Assembly (NCBI RefSeq): GCF_004564375.1
Contig: NZ_CP038267.1
Coordinates: 2,792,501 to 2,856,500 of the forward strand
Direction of reading: 5' to 3'
DNA from: Nocardioides euryhalodurans
GTDB taxonomy: Bacteria > Actinomycetota > Actinomycetes > Propionibacteriales > Nocardioidaceae
DNA length: 64,000 nt
Shown: positions 17,839 to 25,372 of the stretch, in pieces
Position numbering within the stretch: position 1 is the stretch's first letter
Layout: every line of letters starts with the position of its first letter
Made by a program: the position numbers and the translations under genes
The notes under the pieces: generated by a model
What the model saw: the letters and a program-made list of their open reading frames with translations, nothing else
What the model was told of the DNA's origin: nothing
The model's database searches: none

Positions 17839-18609
17839 TCAGCGCTGGGTGAGGACGACGTCGCCGCTGACGGTGCTGGCGCGGAGCTCGATGTGCTCGG
17901 CCCCCTCGACCGGCTCGCCGGCGCCCTCGACGTCGGAGTGGATGCGGCCCGACACGGTGGAGATGTCGGTCCAGACGGGGACCCCGGCGGGGATCCCGAC
18001 GTGGACGGAGCCGGAGGCTCCCTTGGCGTGGAACCGTCCGTGCCGGGCGGTGTCGATCATCAGGTCGCCGCTGCCGGTCATCACCGACACCTCGGTGGTG
18101 GCCTCGCGGAAGCGGACGTCCCCCGAGCCGGTCTTGACGACCGCCGGACCGAGGTTGCGGCTGACCTCGACGTCGCCCGAACCCGTCGAGACCGCGATCG
18201 AGCCGTCGGTCTGTCCCAGGCGTACGTCGCCCGAGCCGCACTTGACCTGCAGGTCCCCGGCGGCGTGCTCGACGTCGACGTCTCCCGAGCCGGTCTTGAC
18301 CTGGGTGGTGCCGACCGGTCCGTGCAGCTCGACGTCCGCGCTGCCGGTCTTCACGGCGACCTCGCTGCCGGCCGGGACCGTGATCGTCATGTCGAGCCCG
18401 TCGTCGCCGCTGAAGAAGCCGGTCCTCCGGTGGGGCGGCGTCACCCGGATCGTGCGGCCGTCCTGGACGACCTCGACCTCCTCGGCGTGACGGCCGGAGA
18501 TGGAGACGTGGGACTCGGTGGTGTCGGCCGCGGTGACGTGCACGTGGCCGGAGCCGTTCTCGACCGCGAGCCGGACCGGCTCGGGGGTCTGGAAGTGGTG
18601 CTCGGTCAT
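17839..18609 (-). CDS. DUF4097 beta-repeat protein
   Basis: A 256-residue protein built from repeated short beta units, most containing TGSGDV or a variant (TGSADVEL, CGSGDVRL, TGSGDLMI). This predicts a right-handed beta-solenoid, the DUF4097 fold. No signal peptide or membrane segment is seen. It lies 78 bases downstream of a ribbon-helix-helix gene and upstream of a 51-residue gene, all on the same strand. The family is often found with regulators, but its role is unknown. Confidence 0.85.
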   Translation of the reverse strand: MTEHHFQTPEPVRLAVENGSGHVHVTAADTTESHVSISGRHAEEVEVVQDGRTIRVTPPHRRTGFFSGDDGLDMTITVPAGSEVAVKTGSADVELHGPVGTTQVKTGSGDVDVEHAAGDLQVKCGSGDVRLGQTDGSIAVSTGSGDVEVSRNLGPAVVKTGSGDVRFREATTEVSVMTGSGDLMIDTARHGRFHAKGASGSVHVGIPAGVPVWTDISTVSGRIHSDVEGAGEPVEGAEHIELRASTVSGDVVLTQR

Positions 18610-18687
18610 GGTTCCTCCAGGGTGTGCGGGACCAGGGGGCCGGCCGGTGCCGGTCCCGTGAGGGTGTGGGTGGGTGGTGGTGCCGGG

Positions 18688-19224
18688 TCAGATCCAGCCG
18701 GTCATGCGGCGGCTGCCCCTCCCCTTGCGGAAGACGTCGAAGCCGTCGGGGAACGGGATGCTCGACAGGTCGATGTCGACGTCGACGGCCGAGTCGCGGG
18801 TGGCGGCACGCACCACCTTGACCAGCCAGGTGTTGAGGCTGTCGCCGGCGCGGGCGGCCTTCTCCTCGGCCCGGGCCTTGACCGACTCGGGGATCCGGAG
18901 GGTGACCCGGGCGAGCCCGCCCTCGTCGGTCTCCTCCGGGGGAGCGGGCGGGGCCGGCGGCGCAGGCGCCGACGGGGCCTGGGCCGCCGAGTGGACGACG
19001 AAGTCGAGCTCTCGGCCGTCGAGGCGTACGTCGACGCCGCCGTCGGGCAGCTCGGCGGTGATCTCGGCGGCGGCCTGGGAGATCGCCTCCATCAGGGCGA
19101 GCCGGGTCGCCGGGGCCAGGGCGAGGACGAGGCGCTCGGCGGCCTGCTTGATGTCGTCGCCCCCGGCCTCGGCGGCGGCGACGAGGTCCTGGCGGAGGCT
19201 CTCGACGTACGGGGTGATGTCCAT
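18688..19224 (-). CDS. Ribbon-helix-helix regulator (HicB/CopG-like)
   Basis: A 178-residue protein. Residues 1-90 form a helical and beta domain of unknown type. A Pro/Ala linker follows. The stretch LARVTLRIPESVKARAEEKA and the next helix SLNTWLVKVVRAA form a ribbon-helix-helix DNA-binding domain of the CopG/HicB type. No HicA toxin gene is nearby, so it is more likely an autoregulator of the DUF4097 operon. The ATG at 19224 is chosen because a well-formed promoter would start transcription exactly there. No ribosome site is seen for it or for the GTG at 19233. Confidence 0.75.
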   Translation of the reverse strand: MDITPYVESLRQDLVAAAEAGGDDIKQAAERLVLALAPATRLALMEAISQAAAEITAELPDGGVDVRLDGRELDFVVHSAAQAPSAPAPPAPPAPPEETDEGGLARVTLRIPESVKARAEEKAARAGDSLNTWLVKVVRAATRDSAVDVDIDLSSIPFPDGFDVFRKGRGSRRMTGWI

Positions 19225-19260
19225 GCGCACCACTATGACATCACTGTGACGTCACGGCAA
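19225..19260 (-). promoter_or_regulatory. Promoter with tandem TGACRTCAC operator repeats
   Basis: On the minus strand, TTGCCG (19260-19255) and CATAGT (19237-19232) are separated by 17 bases, placing the transcript start at or next to the ATG at 19224. In plus orientation, TGACATCAC (19236-19244) and TGACGTCAC (19247-19255) start 11 bases apart, one helical turn, and fill the spacer. Ribbon-helix-helix proteins often bind such tandem sites on one face of DNA. Confidence 0.6.
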
Positions 19261-19369
19261 GGGCTGGATGACAGCGAATGGCGTCAGCCTGCCGCAGGTT
19301 CCGGTGGTCTACGGTGGTCCGGCGGGCCGGGACCGGCCAGCGAGCGACGTCTCGGAGGTGTCAGGCAAC

Positions 19370-21112
19370 GTGTCCGTGCAGCTGACGGTGATGGCGGAGA
19401 CCCTCATCGACGCCCGTCTGGTCGACTACGCGATCCTCGCGACCTACTTCGCCTTCGTGCTCGGGATCGGGATCCTGGCCCGGCGCCACGTGTCCGACTC
19501 GGTCGACTTCTTCCTGTCCGGCCGCTCGCTGCCGGCCTGGGTGACGGGCCTGGCCTTCATCTCGGCCAACCTCGGCGCGGTCGAGATCATGGGCATGTCG
19601 GCCTCGGGTGCGGAGTTCGGGCTCCCGACGGTCCACTACTTCTGGGTCGGCGCGATCCCGGCCATGCTGTTCCTCGGCGTCGTGATGATGCCGTTCTACT
19701 ACGGCTCCAAGGTGCGCTCGGTCCCGGAGTTCATGCTCCGCCGCTTCGGTCCCGCCGCCCACCTGGTCAACTCGCTCTCCTTCGCCCTGGCCCAGCTGCT
19801 CATCGCCGGCGTCAACCTCTACCTGCTCGGGACGATCGTGCAGGCGCTGCTCGGCTGGTCGCTCTGGGTCGCGCTGGTCGTGGCCGCGGTCATCGTGCTC
19901 TCCTACATCACCCTCGGCGGACTGTCGGCCGCGATCTACAACGAGGTGCTGCAGTTCTTCGTGATCGTCGCGGGCCTGCTCCCGCTCACCCTGCTCGGGC
20001 TCCACAACGTCGGCGGCTGGGACGGACTGACCGCGCGGATCACCGAGGCCGCCGACGCCGGGGCGGGCCCGCCGGCCGAGCAGCAGCTGAACTCCTGGCC
20101 CGGGCAGGCGCTGTCCGGCTTCGACTCGCCGATCCTGTCGGTGATCGGCATCGTCTTCGGGCTCGGCTTCGTGCTGTCCTTCGGCTACTGGACGACCAAC
20201 TTCGTCGAGGTCCAGCGCGCCATGGCCACCGACTCGATCTCGGCCGCGCGGCGTACGCCCATCATCGGGTCGTTCCCCAAGATGTTCGTCCCCTTCATCA
20301 CGATCCTCCCCGGCATGATCGCCGCGGTGCTCGTCACCGAGATCGCCGACCTGAAGGCAGGAGAGACACCACAAGGGGTGGCCACCGGCGCGGAGGTCAC
20401 CTACAACGACGCGCTGCTCTACCTGATGCGCGACCTGCTGCCCAACGGCCTGCTGGGGCTGGCGATCACCGGCCTGCTGGCCGCGTTCATGGCAGGCATG
20501 GCGGCCAACATCTCGGCCTTCAACACCGTCTTCAGCTACGACCTGTGGCAGGCGTACGTCGTCAAGGACCGTGAGGACGGCTACTACCTGCGCATCGGGC
20601 GGCTCGCCACGGTCGGCGCGACCGTGGTCGCGATCGGCACCGCCACCTTCGCGGCGAGCTTCTCCAACATCATGTCCTACCTGCAGACGCTGTTCGGCTT
20701 CTTCAACGCCCCGCTCTTCGCCACCTTCATCCTCGGCATGTTCTGGAAGCGGATGACCGCGACCGCCGGCTGGATGGGCCTGGTGGCGGGCACCCTGTCG
20801 GCGGTGCTGGTGGCACTGCTGAGCGAGGACGCCTTCGGGTCGCTCAGCCTCGGGGTGATCCCGATCAGCGGGCAGGGGGCCGCGTTCCTCGCCGCCTCGA
20901 CCGCCTTCGTGGTCGACGTGCTGCTCAGCATCGTGATCTCCCTGGTGACCAGTCCCAAGCCGGAGGGCTCGCTGGTCGGGCTGGTCTACTCCGAGACGCC
21001 CAAGGAGATGCGCACCGACCCCGACGAGGCGTCGGCGCCGTGGTACCGCCGTACCCTGCCGCTCGCGGGGGTCGCCCTGGCCATGGTCACCGTCCTGAAC
21101 ATCCTGTTCTGA
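19370..21112 (+). CDS. Sodium:solute symporter family protein
   Basis: A 580-residue SSS-family carrier with about 13 membrane helices. DFFLSGRSLPAW in the first loop, AVEIMGMSASGAEFG, and GLLAAFMAGMAANISAFNTVFSYDLWQ with the sodium-site helix are typical. Substrates in this family range from sugars to amino and carboxylic acids. The absence of a catabolic neighbour leaves this one open. GGAGGTG sits 9 bases before the GTG at 19370, while the ATG at 19391 lacks such a site. A 97-residue partner gene follows by 10 bases. Confidence 0.87.
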   Translation: MSVQLTVMAETLIDARLVDYAILATYFAFVLGIGILARRHVSDSVDFFLSGRSLPAWVTGLAFISANLGAVEIMGMSASGAEFGLPTVHYFWVGAIPAMLFLGVVMMPFYYGSKVRSVPEFMLRRFGPAAHLVNSLSFALAQLLIAGVNLYLLGTIVQALLGWSLWVALVVAAVIVLSYITLGGLSAAIYNEVLQFFVIVAGLLPLTLLGLHNVGGWDGLTARITEAADAGAGPPAEQQLNSWPGQALSGFDSPILSVIGIVFGLGFVLSFGYWTTNFVEVQRAMATDSISAARRTPIIGSFPKMFVPFITILPGMIAAVLVTEIADLKAGETPQGVATGAEVTYNDALLYLMRDLLPNGLLGLAITGLLAAFMAGMAANISAFNTVFSYDLWQAYVVKDREDGYYLRIGRLATVGATVVAIGTATFAASFSNIMSYLQTLFGFFNAPLFATFILGMFWKRMTATAGWMGLVAGTLSAVLVALLSEDAFGSLSLGVIPISGQGAAFLAASTAFVVDVLLSIVISLVTSPKPEGSLVGLVYSETPKEMRTDPDEASAPWYRRTLPLAGVALAMVTVLNILF

Positions 21113-21122
21113 GGAGCTCCGC

Positions 21123-21416
21123 ATGTCCGACACCTCGCAGACCCCGCAGGCCGAGTCCGGGACCAAGAAGGCCGGCGCGTTCGACGTCCGTACGATCATC
21201 GGCTCGCTGCTCGGCATCTACGGCGTCGTGCTGACCCTGATGGGGCTCTTCGGCGACCCGGAGACCGACAAGACCGGCGGCCCCAACGCCAACCTCTGGG
21301 CCGGTCTGGTCCTGCTCGCGGTCGGCGCGATCTTCCTCGCCTGGGCCCGGCTGCGCCCGATCGTCGTGCCCGCGACCGTCGACCACGACGAGTTCAAGGC
21401 GCGTCCGGAGCACTGA
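21123..21416 (+). CDS. Small membrane protein downstream of the symporter
   Basis: A 97-residue protein with a polar N-terminus, two membrane helices (about residues 24-43 and 57-75) and a charged tail. GAGGAG is positioned directly before the ATG, 10 bases after the symporter stop, so the pair is co-transcribed. Small two-helix partners of SSS carriers are common in actinobacteria and may be accessory subunits. That role is an inference. Confidence 0.7.
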   Translation: MSDTSQTPQAESGTKKAGAFDVRTIIGSLLGIYGVVLTLMGLFGDPETDKTGGPNANLWAGLVLLAVGAIFLAWARLRPIVVPATVDHDEFKARPEH

Positions 21417-21479
21417 CCGCGACGGCGCCCGGCTGAGTGCCCGGGCTCAGGCGGGACCCGGGTCAGGGGCGTCACCCTG

Positions 21480-21938
21480 GTGGACGTGACCTCCACCGAC
21501 GTCAGCACCTCCCGCCCGCACCGTCCCCGGCACGCCGTCGGCCGCTTCCTGGTGGCCGCCGTCGTGCTCACCGCCGCCTCGTTCGCGGCCCACTGGGTCT
21601 GGCTCGGCTGGGACGTGGAGTACGACGGTGACCCGAGCACCGGTGCGGTCAGCGGCCCCTACCAGGTCTGGCAGGTCGCCGGCTGCGTCCTCACCCTGCT
21701 CGGGGTCGCGGTCGTGGCAGGCGTCCGTGGACACTTCTGGGCCGCCACCGTCGTCATGCCGGTGGCCTACACGACGGCCTTGTCCCTCCAGGCGCAGGCG
21801 TCCGACGAGAGCGGGCTGTGGCTCGTGGGCGCGATCCTGGTCCTCGTCGGGATGAGCCTGGCCGTCCCCCTCGTCGCCGGGCTGGCGAGCGCGGTGAGCC
21901 GATCGGTCAGAGGTCGAAGAGCGATCCCGACTCGTTGA
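21480..21938 (+). CDS. Hypothetical membrane protein
   Basis: A 152-residue protein with a basic N-terminus and four predicted membrane helices (about residues 22-45, 63-82, 87-105 and 115-140). No family recognised. The start could be the GTG at 21480 or the GTG at 21486. No strong ribosome site is seen. Its last 32 bases overlap the end of the convergent etfD gene, so the 3' part is constrained by two frames. Confidence 0.55.
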   Translation: MDVTSTDVSTSRPHRPRHAVGRFLVAAVVLTAASFAAHWVWLGWDVEYDGDPSTGAVSGPYQVWQVAGCVLTLLGVAVVAGVRGHFWAATVVMPVAYTTALSLQAQASDESGLWLVGAILVLVGMSLAVPLVAGLASAVSRSVRGRRAIPTR

Positions 21939-24900
21939 TGTCGGCGTCCGTACGAGGCTGGTGCGACGGGCCGCTGCTCGACGGCTTCGGCTCCTCCGGG
22001 GACTCCTCGTCCTCGGTGGTCTCCTCGCTCGACTCGTCGGTCGTCTCGTCCGTCGCCGGCTCGGGCTCCGAGTCCGACTCCGCATCGGGTTCGGCCGGAG
22101 CCTGCGGCTCCTCGCCAGCCGTCGGCGCGTCGTCGGTCGCCGCCGCGGTGGCGGCCTCGCTCAGCGCGGCGCCGTCGGACGCCGACTCGTCGGCGTCAGG
22201 GGTCTCGAGGTTCGTCGCTGACGCTCCTCGCACCTCGACCTCCGGGGCGTCGGACTTCTCGGCCTGCTCGGGTGCCGGGATGTCGAACAGCGACCTACCC
22301 TCCGGGATCTCGGAGGACGCGGGGGCCGTGGCGGGCTCGGAGGCGTCGGTCTCCGGAGCGTCGACCTCCGGCGCCTCGGCCTCCGGCGCCTCGGCCTCCG
22401 CGGCGGCAGGCCCGGGCTGGGGCGACGCCTCCGCGGCGGGCGCCGGCTCCGGCTCCGGGGCGGCGATGTCGAAGAGCGAGCCACCCGATCCGAGGTCGGC
22501 CCGGGGCTTCTCGGGCTCCGTCTCGGCGGTCGTCTCCTCGACCACGGGTGCCGCCTTCTCCGGCTCAGCCTCGGCCTCGGGCTGGTCGCCGCCGAGGTCG
22601 AAGAGGGAGCCGCTCGCTCCGAGGTCGTCGGCAGCAGCGGAAGGCTTGTCCGGCTCGGCCTCGGGCTGGTCACCGCCGAGGTCGAAGAGGGAGCCGCTCG
22701 CTCCGAGGTCGTCGGCAGCAGCGGCCGGCTTCTCCGGCTCCGGCTCGGCTGCCGGCTCGTCGCCGCCGAGGTCGAAGAGCGAACCTCCGGACGTCTCGGG
22801 CTTGGCGGCCGCGGCCTCCTCGGGCACCGACTTCTCCGCGGACGTCGTCCCCGGCTCGTCGTCGCCACCGAGGTCGAAGAGGGACGATCCACCGCTCGCC
22901 TTGGCGGCCGGGCCGGCGTCGGAGGTCTCGGTGATGGTCCCCTCGGTCTGAGTGGCGTCGCCGGCCTCGGGCTCGGCGGCAGTCTCCTCGTCGCGGGTCA
23001 GGGTCGCGGTCGCCGTGCCACCGGCCGCGGACGCCGAGGCGGCCGCCTTCTTCTGGCGCGTGGCGGGCTCGCCCTTCACCGACGCGAGCAGCATCTGCGC
23101 CACGTCGAGGACCTCGACCTCCTCGCGGGCCTCGCCCTGGTCCTGCAGGGCGGTGACTCCGTCGGAGAGCATCACCCGGCAGAACGGGCAGCCGACCGCG
23201 ATCTGGTCGGCACCGGTGCCGACGGCCTCGCTGGAGCGGTTGGTGTTGATCCGCTCGCCGATCGTCTCCTCCATCCACATCCGGGCGCCACCGGCACCGC
23301 AGCAGAAGGACCGCTCGGAGTTGCGCTCCATCTCGACGAACTCCGCACCGGGGAGCACCTGCAGCAGCTCGCGCGGGGGCTCGTAGACCTGGTTGTGGCG
23401 TCCGATGTAGCACGGGTCGTGGTAGGTGATCGACCGCTTGGCGGCGCCCTCGCCGGTCGCCACCGGGGTCAGCCTGCCCTCGCGGACGAGCCGGTTCAGC
23501 AGCTGGGTGTGGTGGACCACCTCCAGCTCGATGCCGAACTCCTTGTACTCGTTCTTGAGGGTGTTGAAGCAGTGGGCGCAGGTCGAGACGACCTTCTTGA
23601 CCTTGAACTCCTTGAAGGTCTCGACGTTCTGCTGGGCCAGGCCCTGGAAGACGAACTCGTTGCCGGCTCGGCGGGCCGAGTCGCCGGTGCACGTCTCGCC
23701 CTTGCCGAGCACGCCGAAGGAGATGCCGGCGATGTCGAGCAGCTCGGCCACGGCCCGGGTCGTCTTCTTGGCGCGGTCCTCGTACGCCCCGGCGCAGCCG
23801 ACCCAGAACAGCCAGTCGACCGACTCCAGCGACTCGAGGTCCTCGCCGACGACGGGCACCTCGAAGTCGAGGCCCTGCGCCCAGTCCATGCGCATGTTGG
23901 GGGAGAGGTTCCAGGGGTTGCCCTTGGACTCCAGACCCTTGAAGAGCTGGTTGAGCTCGGCGGGGAAGTTGTTCTCCACGAGCACCTGGTGGCGCCGCAT
24001 GTCGATGATGTGGTCGACGTGCTCGATGTCGACCGGGCACTGCTGGACGCAGGCGCCGCAGGTGACGCAGGACCACAGCACGTCGGGGTCGATGACCGCG
24101 CCGCCGGTGGGGTGCCACGCCTCGCCCTCGGTCGCGCCGACCAGGGCCCGCTCGACCTCGGCCGCGAGCTCGGGGTCGGCCTCGAGCATGGAGTCGCGCT
24201 TGGCCTGGTCGGCCTGCAGGTAGGAACCGATGTGGAACGCGTGGTCCCGCATGTTCATGATCAGCATCTTGGGCGAGAGCGGCTTCTCGGTGTTCCACGC
24301 CGGGCACTGGTCCTGGCAGCGCCCGCACTCGGTGCAGGTCGCGAAGTCGAGCATGCCCTTCCACGAGAAGTCCTCGATGGAGCCGATGCCCAGCTTGGTG
24401 TCCTCGTCCATGTCCTCGAGGTCGTCGAGGGTGACCGCCTTGCCGCCGGAGGTGAGCGGGCGGGCGGCGCCGAGCGCGACCGGCTGGCGCTTGAACATCA
24501 CGTTCAGGGGCGCCACGAAGATGTGGAGGTGCTTGGAGTTGAGCACGATCACGAGGAAGACCAGCATCACGCCGATGTGGAGCAGCAGGCCGATCCCCTC
24601 CAGCACGTGGAGGGCGTCCTCGGACAGTCCGTCGAGGGCGTTGCCGAGCGCCACCGACACGAACGCGCCGCCGTCGTACGGCAGGTTGCCCAGTGCCGAG
24701 GCGGCGCCCCGGAACAGGAACATCGTCCAGATGACGTTGAAGATCATGAACAGGACCATCCAGGCCCCGCCGAGGTGCGAGCCCGAGAACCGGGACCGGC
24801 GGCCCAGCCTCTCGGGGGCGTTGCGCAGCCGGATCTGGGCGAAGACGCCGAGGCTGACCAGGGCCAGGACGGCGATCAGGTCCTGGGCGAAGCCCAGCAC

Positions 24901-25230
24901 CTCCCAGTGGCCGATCAGCGGGATCGCGAAGTCCTCCGAGACCAGCAGCACGCCGTAGGCCTCGAGGTAGACCGTCGCGAGGATCAGGAACGCCCAGAAG
25001 ACGAACAGGTGCGCGGCACCGGGGACGGTCCACTTCAGCAGCTTCTGCTGGGCGAAGACCTCGACCAGCTGGGTCTTCACCACCTGGCCGACGCGACCGG
25101 TCACGCCCTCGACACGGCCGGGGTCGGGCTGGCCGCTGGTGATCAGGCGGTAGAGCCACACCACCCGTCGGGCTGCGATCGGCAGCAGGACCAGGTTCAG
25201 CAGCAGGCCGACGATCAGGACCCAGTTCAC
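21907..25230 (-). CDS. etfD: EtfD-type membrane Fe-S reductase with long acidic SLFD-repeat tail
   Basis: An 1107-residue protein homologous in layout to mycobacterial EtfD (Rv0338c), which passes electrons from ETF to menaquinone during fatty acid oxidation. The N-terminal membrane domain has about six helices (residues 1-240). Two 4Fe-4S motifs follow: CTECGRCQDQCP near 297 and CVTCGACVQQCP near 387. Two CCG-type domains then carry CAHCF, DPCYIG, FCCGAGG and GCPFC. After about residue 740 a low-complexity Glu/Pro/Ala tail of some 360 residues holds seven SLFD(L/I) motifs, the last at the very C-terminus. The tail includes an 84-bp tandem duplication and a palindromic repeat in frame (about residues 997-1010). 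Confidence 0.88.
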   Translation of the reverse strand: MNWVLIVGLLLNLVLLPIAARRVVWLYRLITSGQPDPGRVEGVTGRVGQVVKTQLVEVFAQQKLLKWTVPGAAHLFVFWAFLILATVYLEAYGVLLVSEDFAIPLIGHWEVLGFAQDLIAVLALVSLGVFAQIRLRNAPERLGRRSRFSGSHLGGAWMVLFMIFNVIWTMFLFRGAASALGNLPYDGGAFVSVALGNALDGLSEDALHVLEGIGLLLHIGVMLVFLVIVLNSKHLHIFVAPLNVMFKRQPVALGAARPLTSGGKAVTLDDLEDMDEDTKLGIGSIEDFSWKGMLDFATCTECGRCQDQCPAWNTEKPLSPKMLIMNMRDHAFHIGSYLQADQAKRDSMLEADPELAAEVERALVGATEGEAWHPTGGAVIDPDVLWSCVTCGACVQQCPVDIEHVDHIIDMRRHQVLVENNFPAELNQLFKGLESKGNPWNLSPNMRMDWAQGLDFEVPVVGEDLESLESVDWLFWVGCAGAYEDRAKKTTRAVAELLDIAGISFGVLGKGETCTGDSARRAGNEFVFQGLAQQNVETFKEFKVKKVVSTCAHCFNTLKNEYKEFGIELEVVHHTQLLNRLVREGRLTPVATGEGAAKRSITYHDPCYIGRHNQVYEPPRELLQVLPGAEFVEMERNSERSFCCGAGGARMWMEETIGERINTNRSSEAVGTGADQIAVGCPFCRVMLSDGVTALQDQGEAREEVEVLDVAQMLLASVKGEPATRQKKAAASASAAGGTATATLTRDEETAAEPEAGDATQTEGTITETSDAGPAAKASGGSSLFDLGGDDEPGTTSAEKSVPEEAAAAKPETSGGSLFDLGGDEPAAEPEPEKPAAAADDLGASGSLFDLGGDQPEAEPDKPSAAADDLGASGSLFDLGGDQPEAEAEPEKAAPVVEETTAETEPEKPRADLGSGGSLFDIAAPEPEPAPAAEASPQPGPAAAEAEAPEAEAPEVDAPETDASEPATAPASSEIPEGRSLFDIPAPEQAEKSDAPEVEVRGASATNLETPDADESASDGAALSEAATAAATDDAPTAGEEPQAPAEPDAESDSEPEPATDETTDESSEETTEDEESPEEPKPSSSGPSHQPRTDADINESGSLFDL
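22201..22240. repeat. Palindromic repeat, family A (copy inside etfD)
   Basis: A 40-base element whose reverse complement begins GGTCGAGGTGCGAG and ends CCTCGAGACC, identical at both ends to the intergenic copy at 11744-11776. It is read in frame as part of the EtfD tail (VEVRGASATNLETP). The local protein composition differs from the surrounding Glu/Pro/Ala tail, which supports insertion. Confidence 0.6.
22591..22758. repeat. 84-bp tandem duplication in the etfD tail
   Basis: Two 84-base units (22591-22674 and 22675-22758) begin with 50 identical bases (22591-22640 and 22675-22724) and encode two copies of the 28-residue unit containing ASGSLFDLGGDQPE. The high identity points to a recent duplication within the SLFD array. 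Confidence 0.8.
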
Positions 25231-25326
25231 AACGTCTCCTCGGGGCAGGGGGCGACGACGCGGTGCGTCGCGCCGAGACTACGGCGATCCGGCGCCGCGG
25301 TCAGCGGGCGAGCTGTGTGAAACAGG

Positions 25327-25341
25327 CTACTTCCGAGTAAC
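25327..25341 (-). promoter_or_regulatory. GTTAC-N6-GTAG palindrome upstream of etfD
   Basis: Minus-strand GTTACTCGGAAGTAG, followed by CC, so that TAGCCT could serve as a -10 element overlapping the right arm. The site lies about 97-111 bases before the etfD start. The outer bases match the site before the acyl-CoA dehydrogenase (8039-8053). The rest of the 25231-25372 gap shows nothing clear. Confidence 0.45.
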
Positions 25342-25372
25342 CAGACGCCGGGAGCCGGGGCGGACCAGGCCC

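Noticed and set aside
18688..19224. HicAB-type toxin-antitoxin system.
   Set aside because: Only the ribbon-helix-helix half is present. No HicA-like or other toxin gene is adjacent.
22591..22758. CRISPR-like repeat array.
   Set aside because: Only two units, inside a coding frame, without spacers or cas genes. It is a coding tandem duplication.
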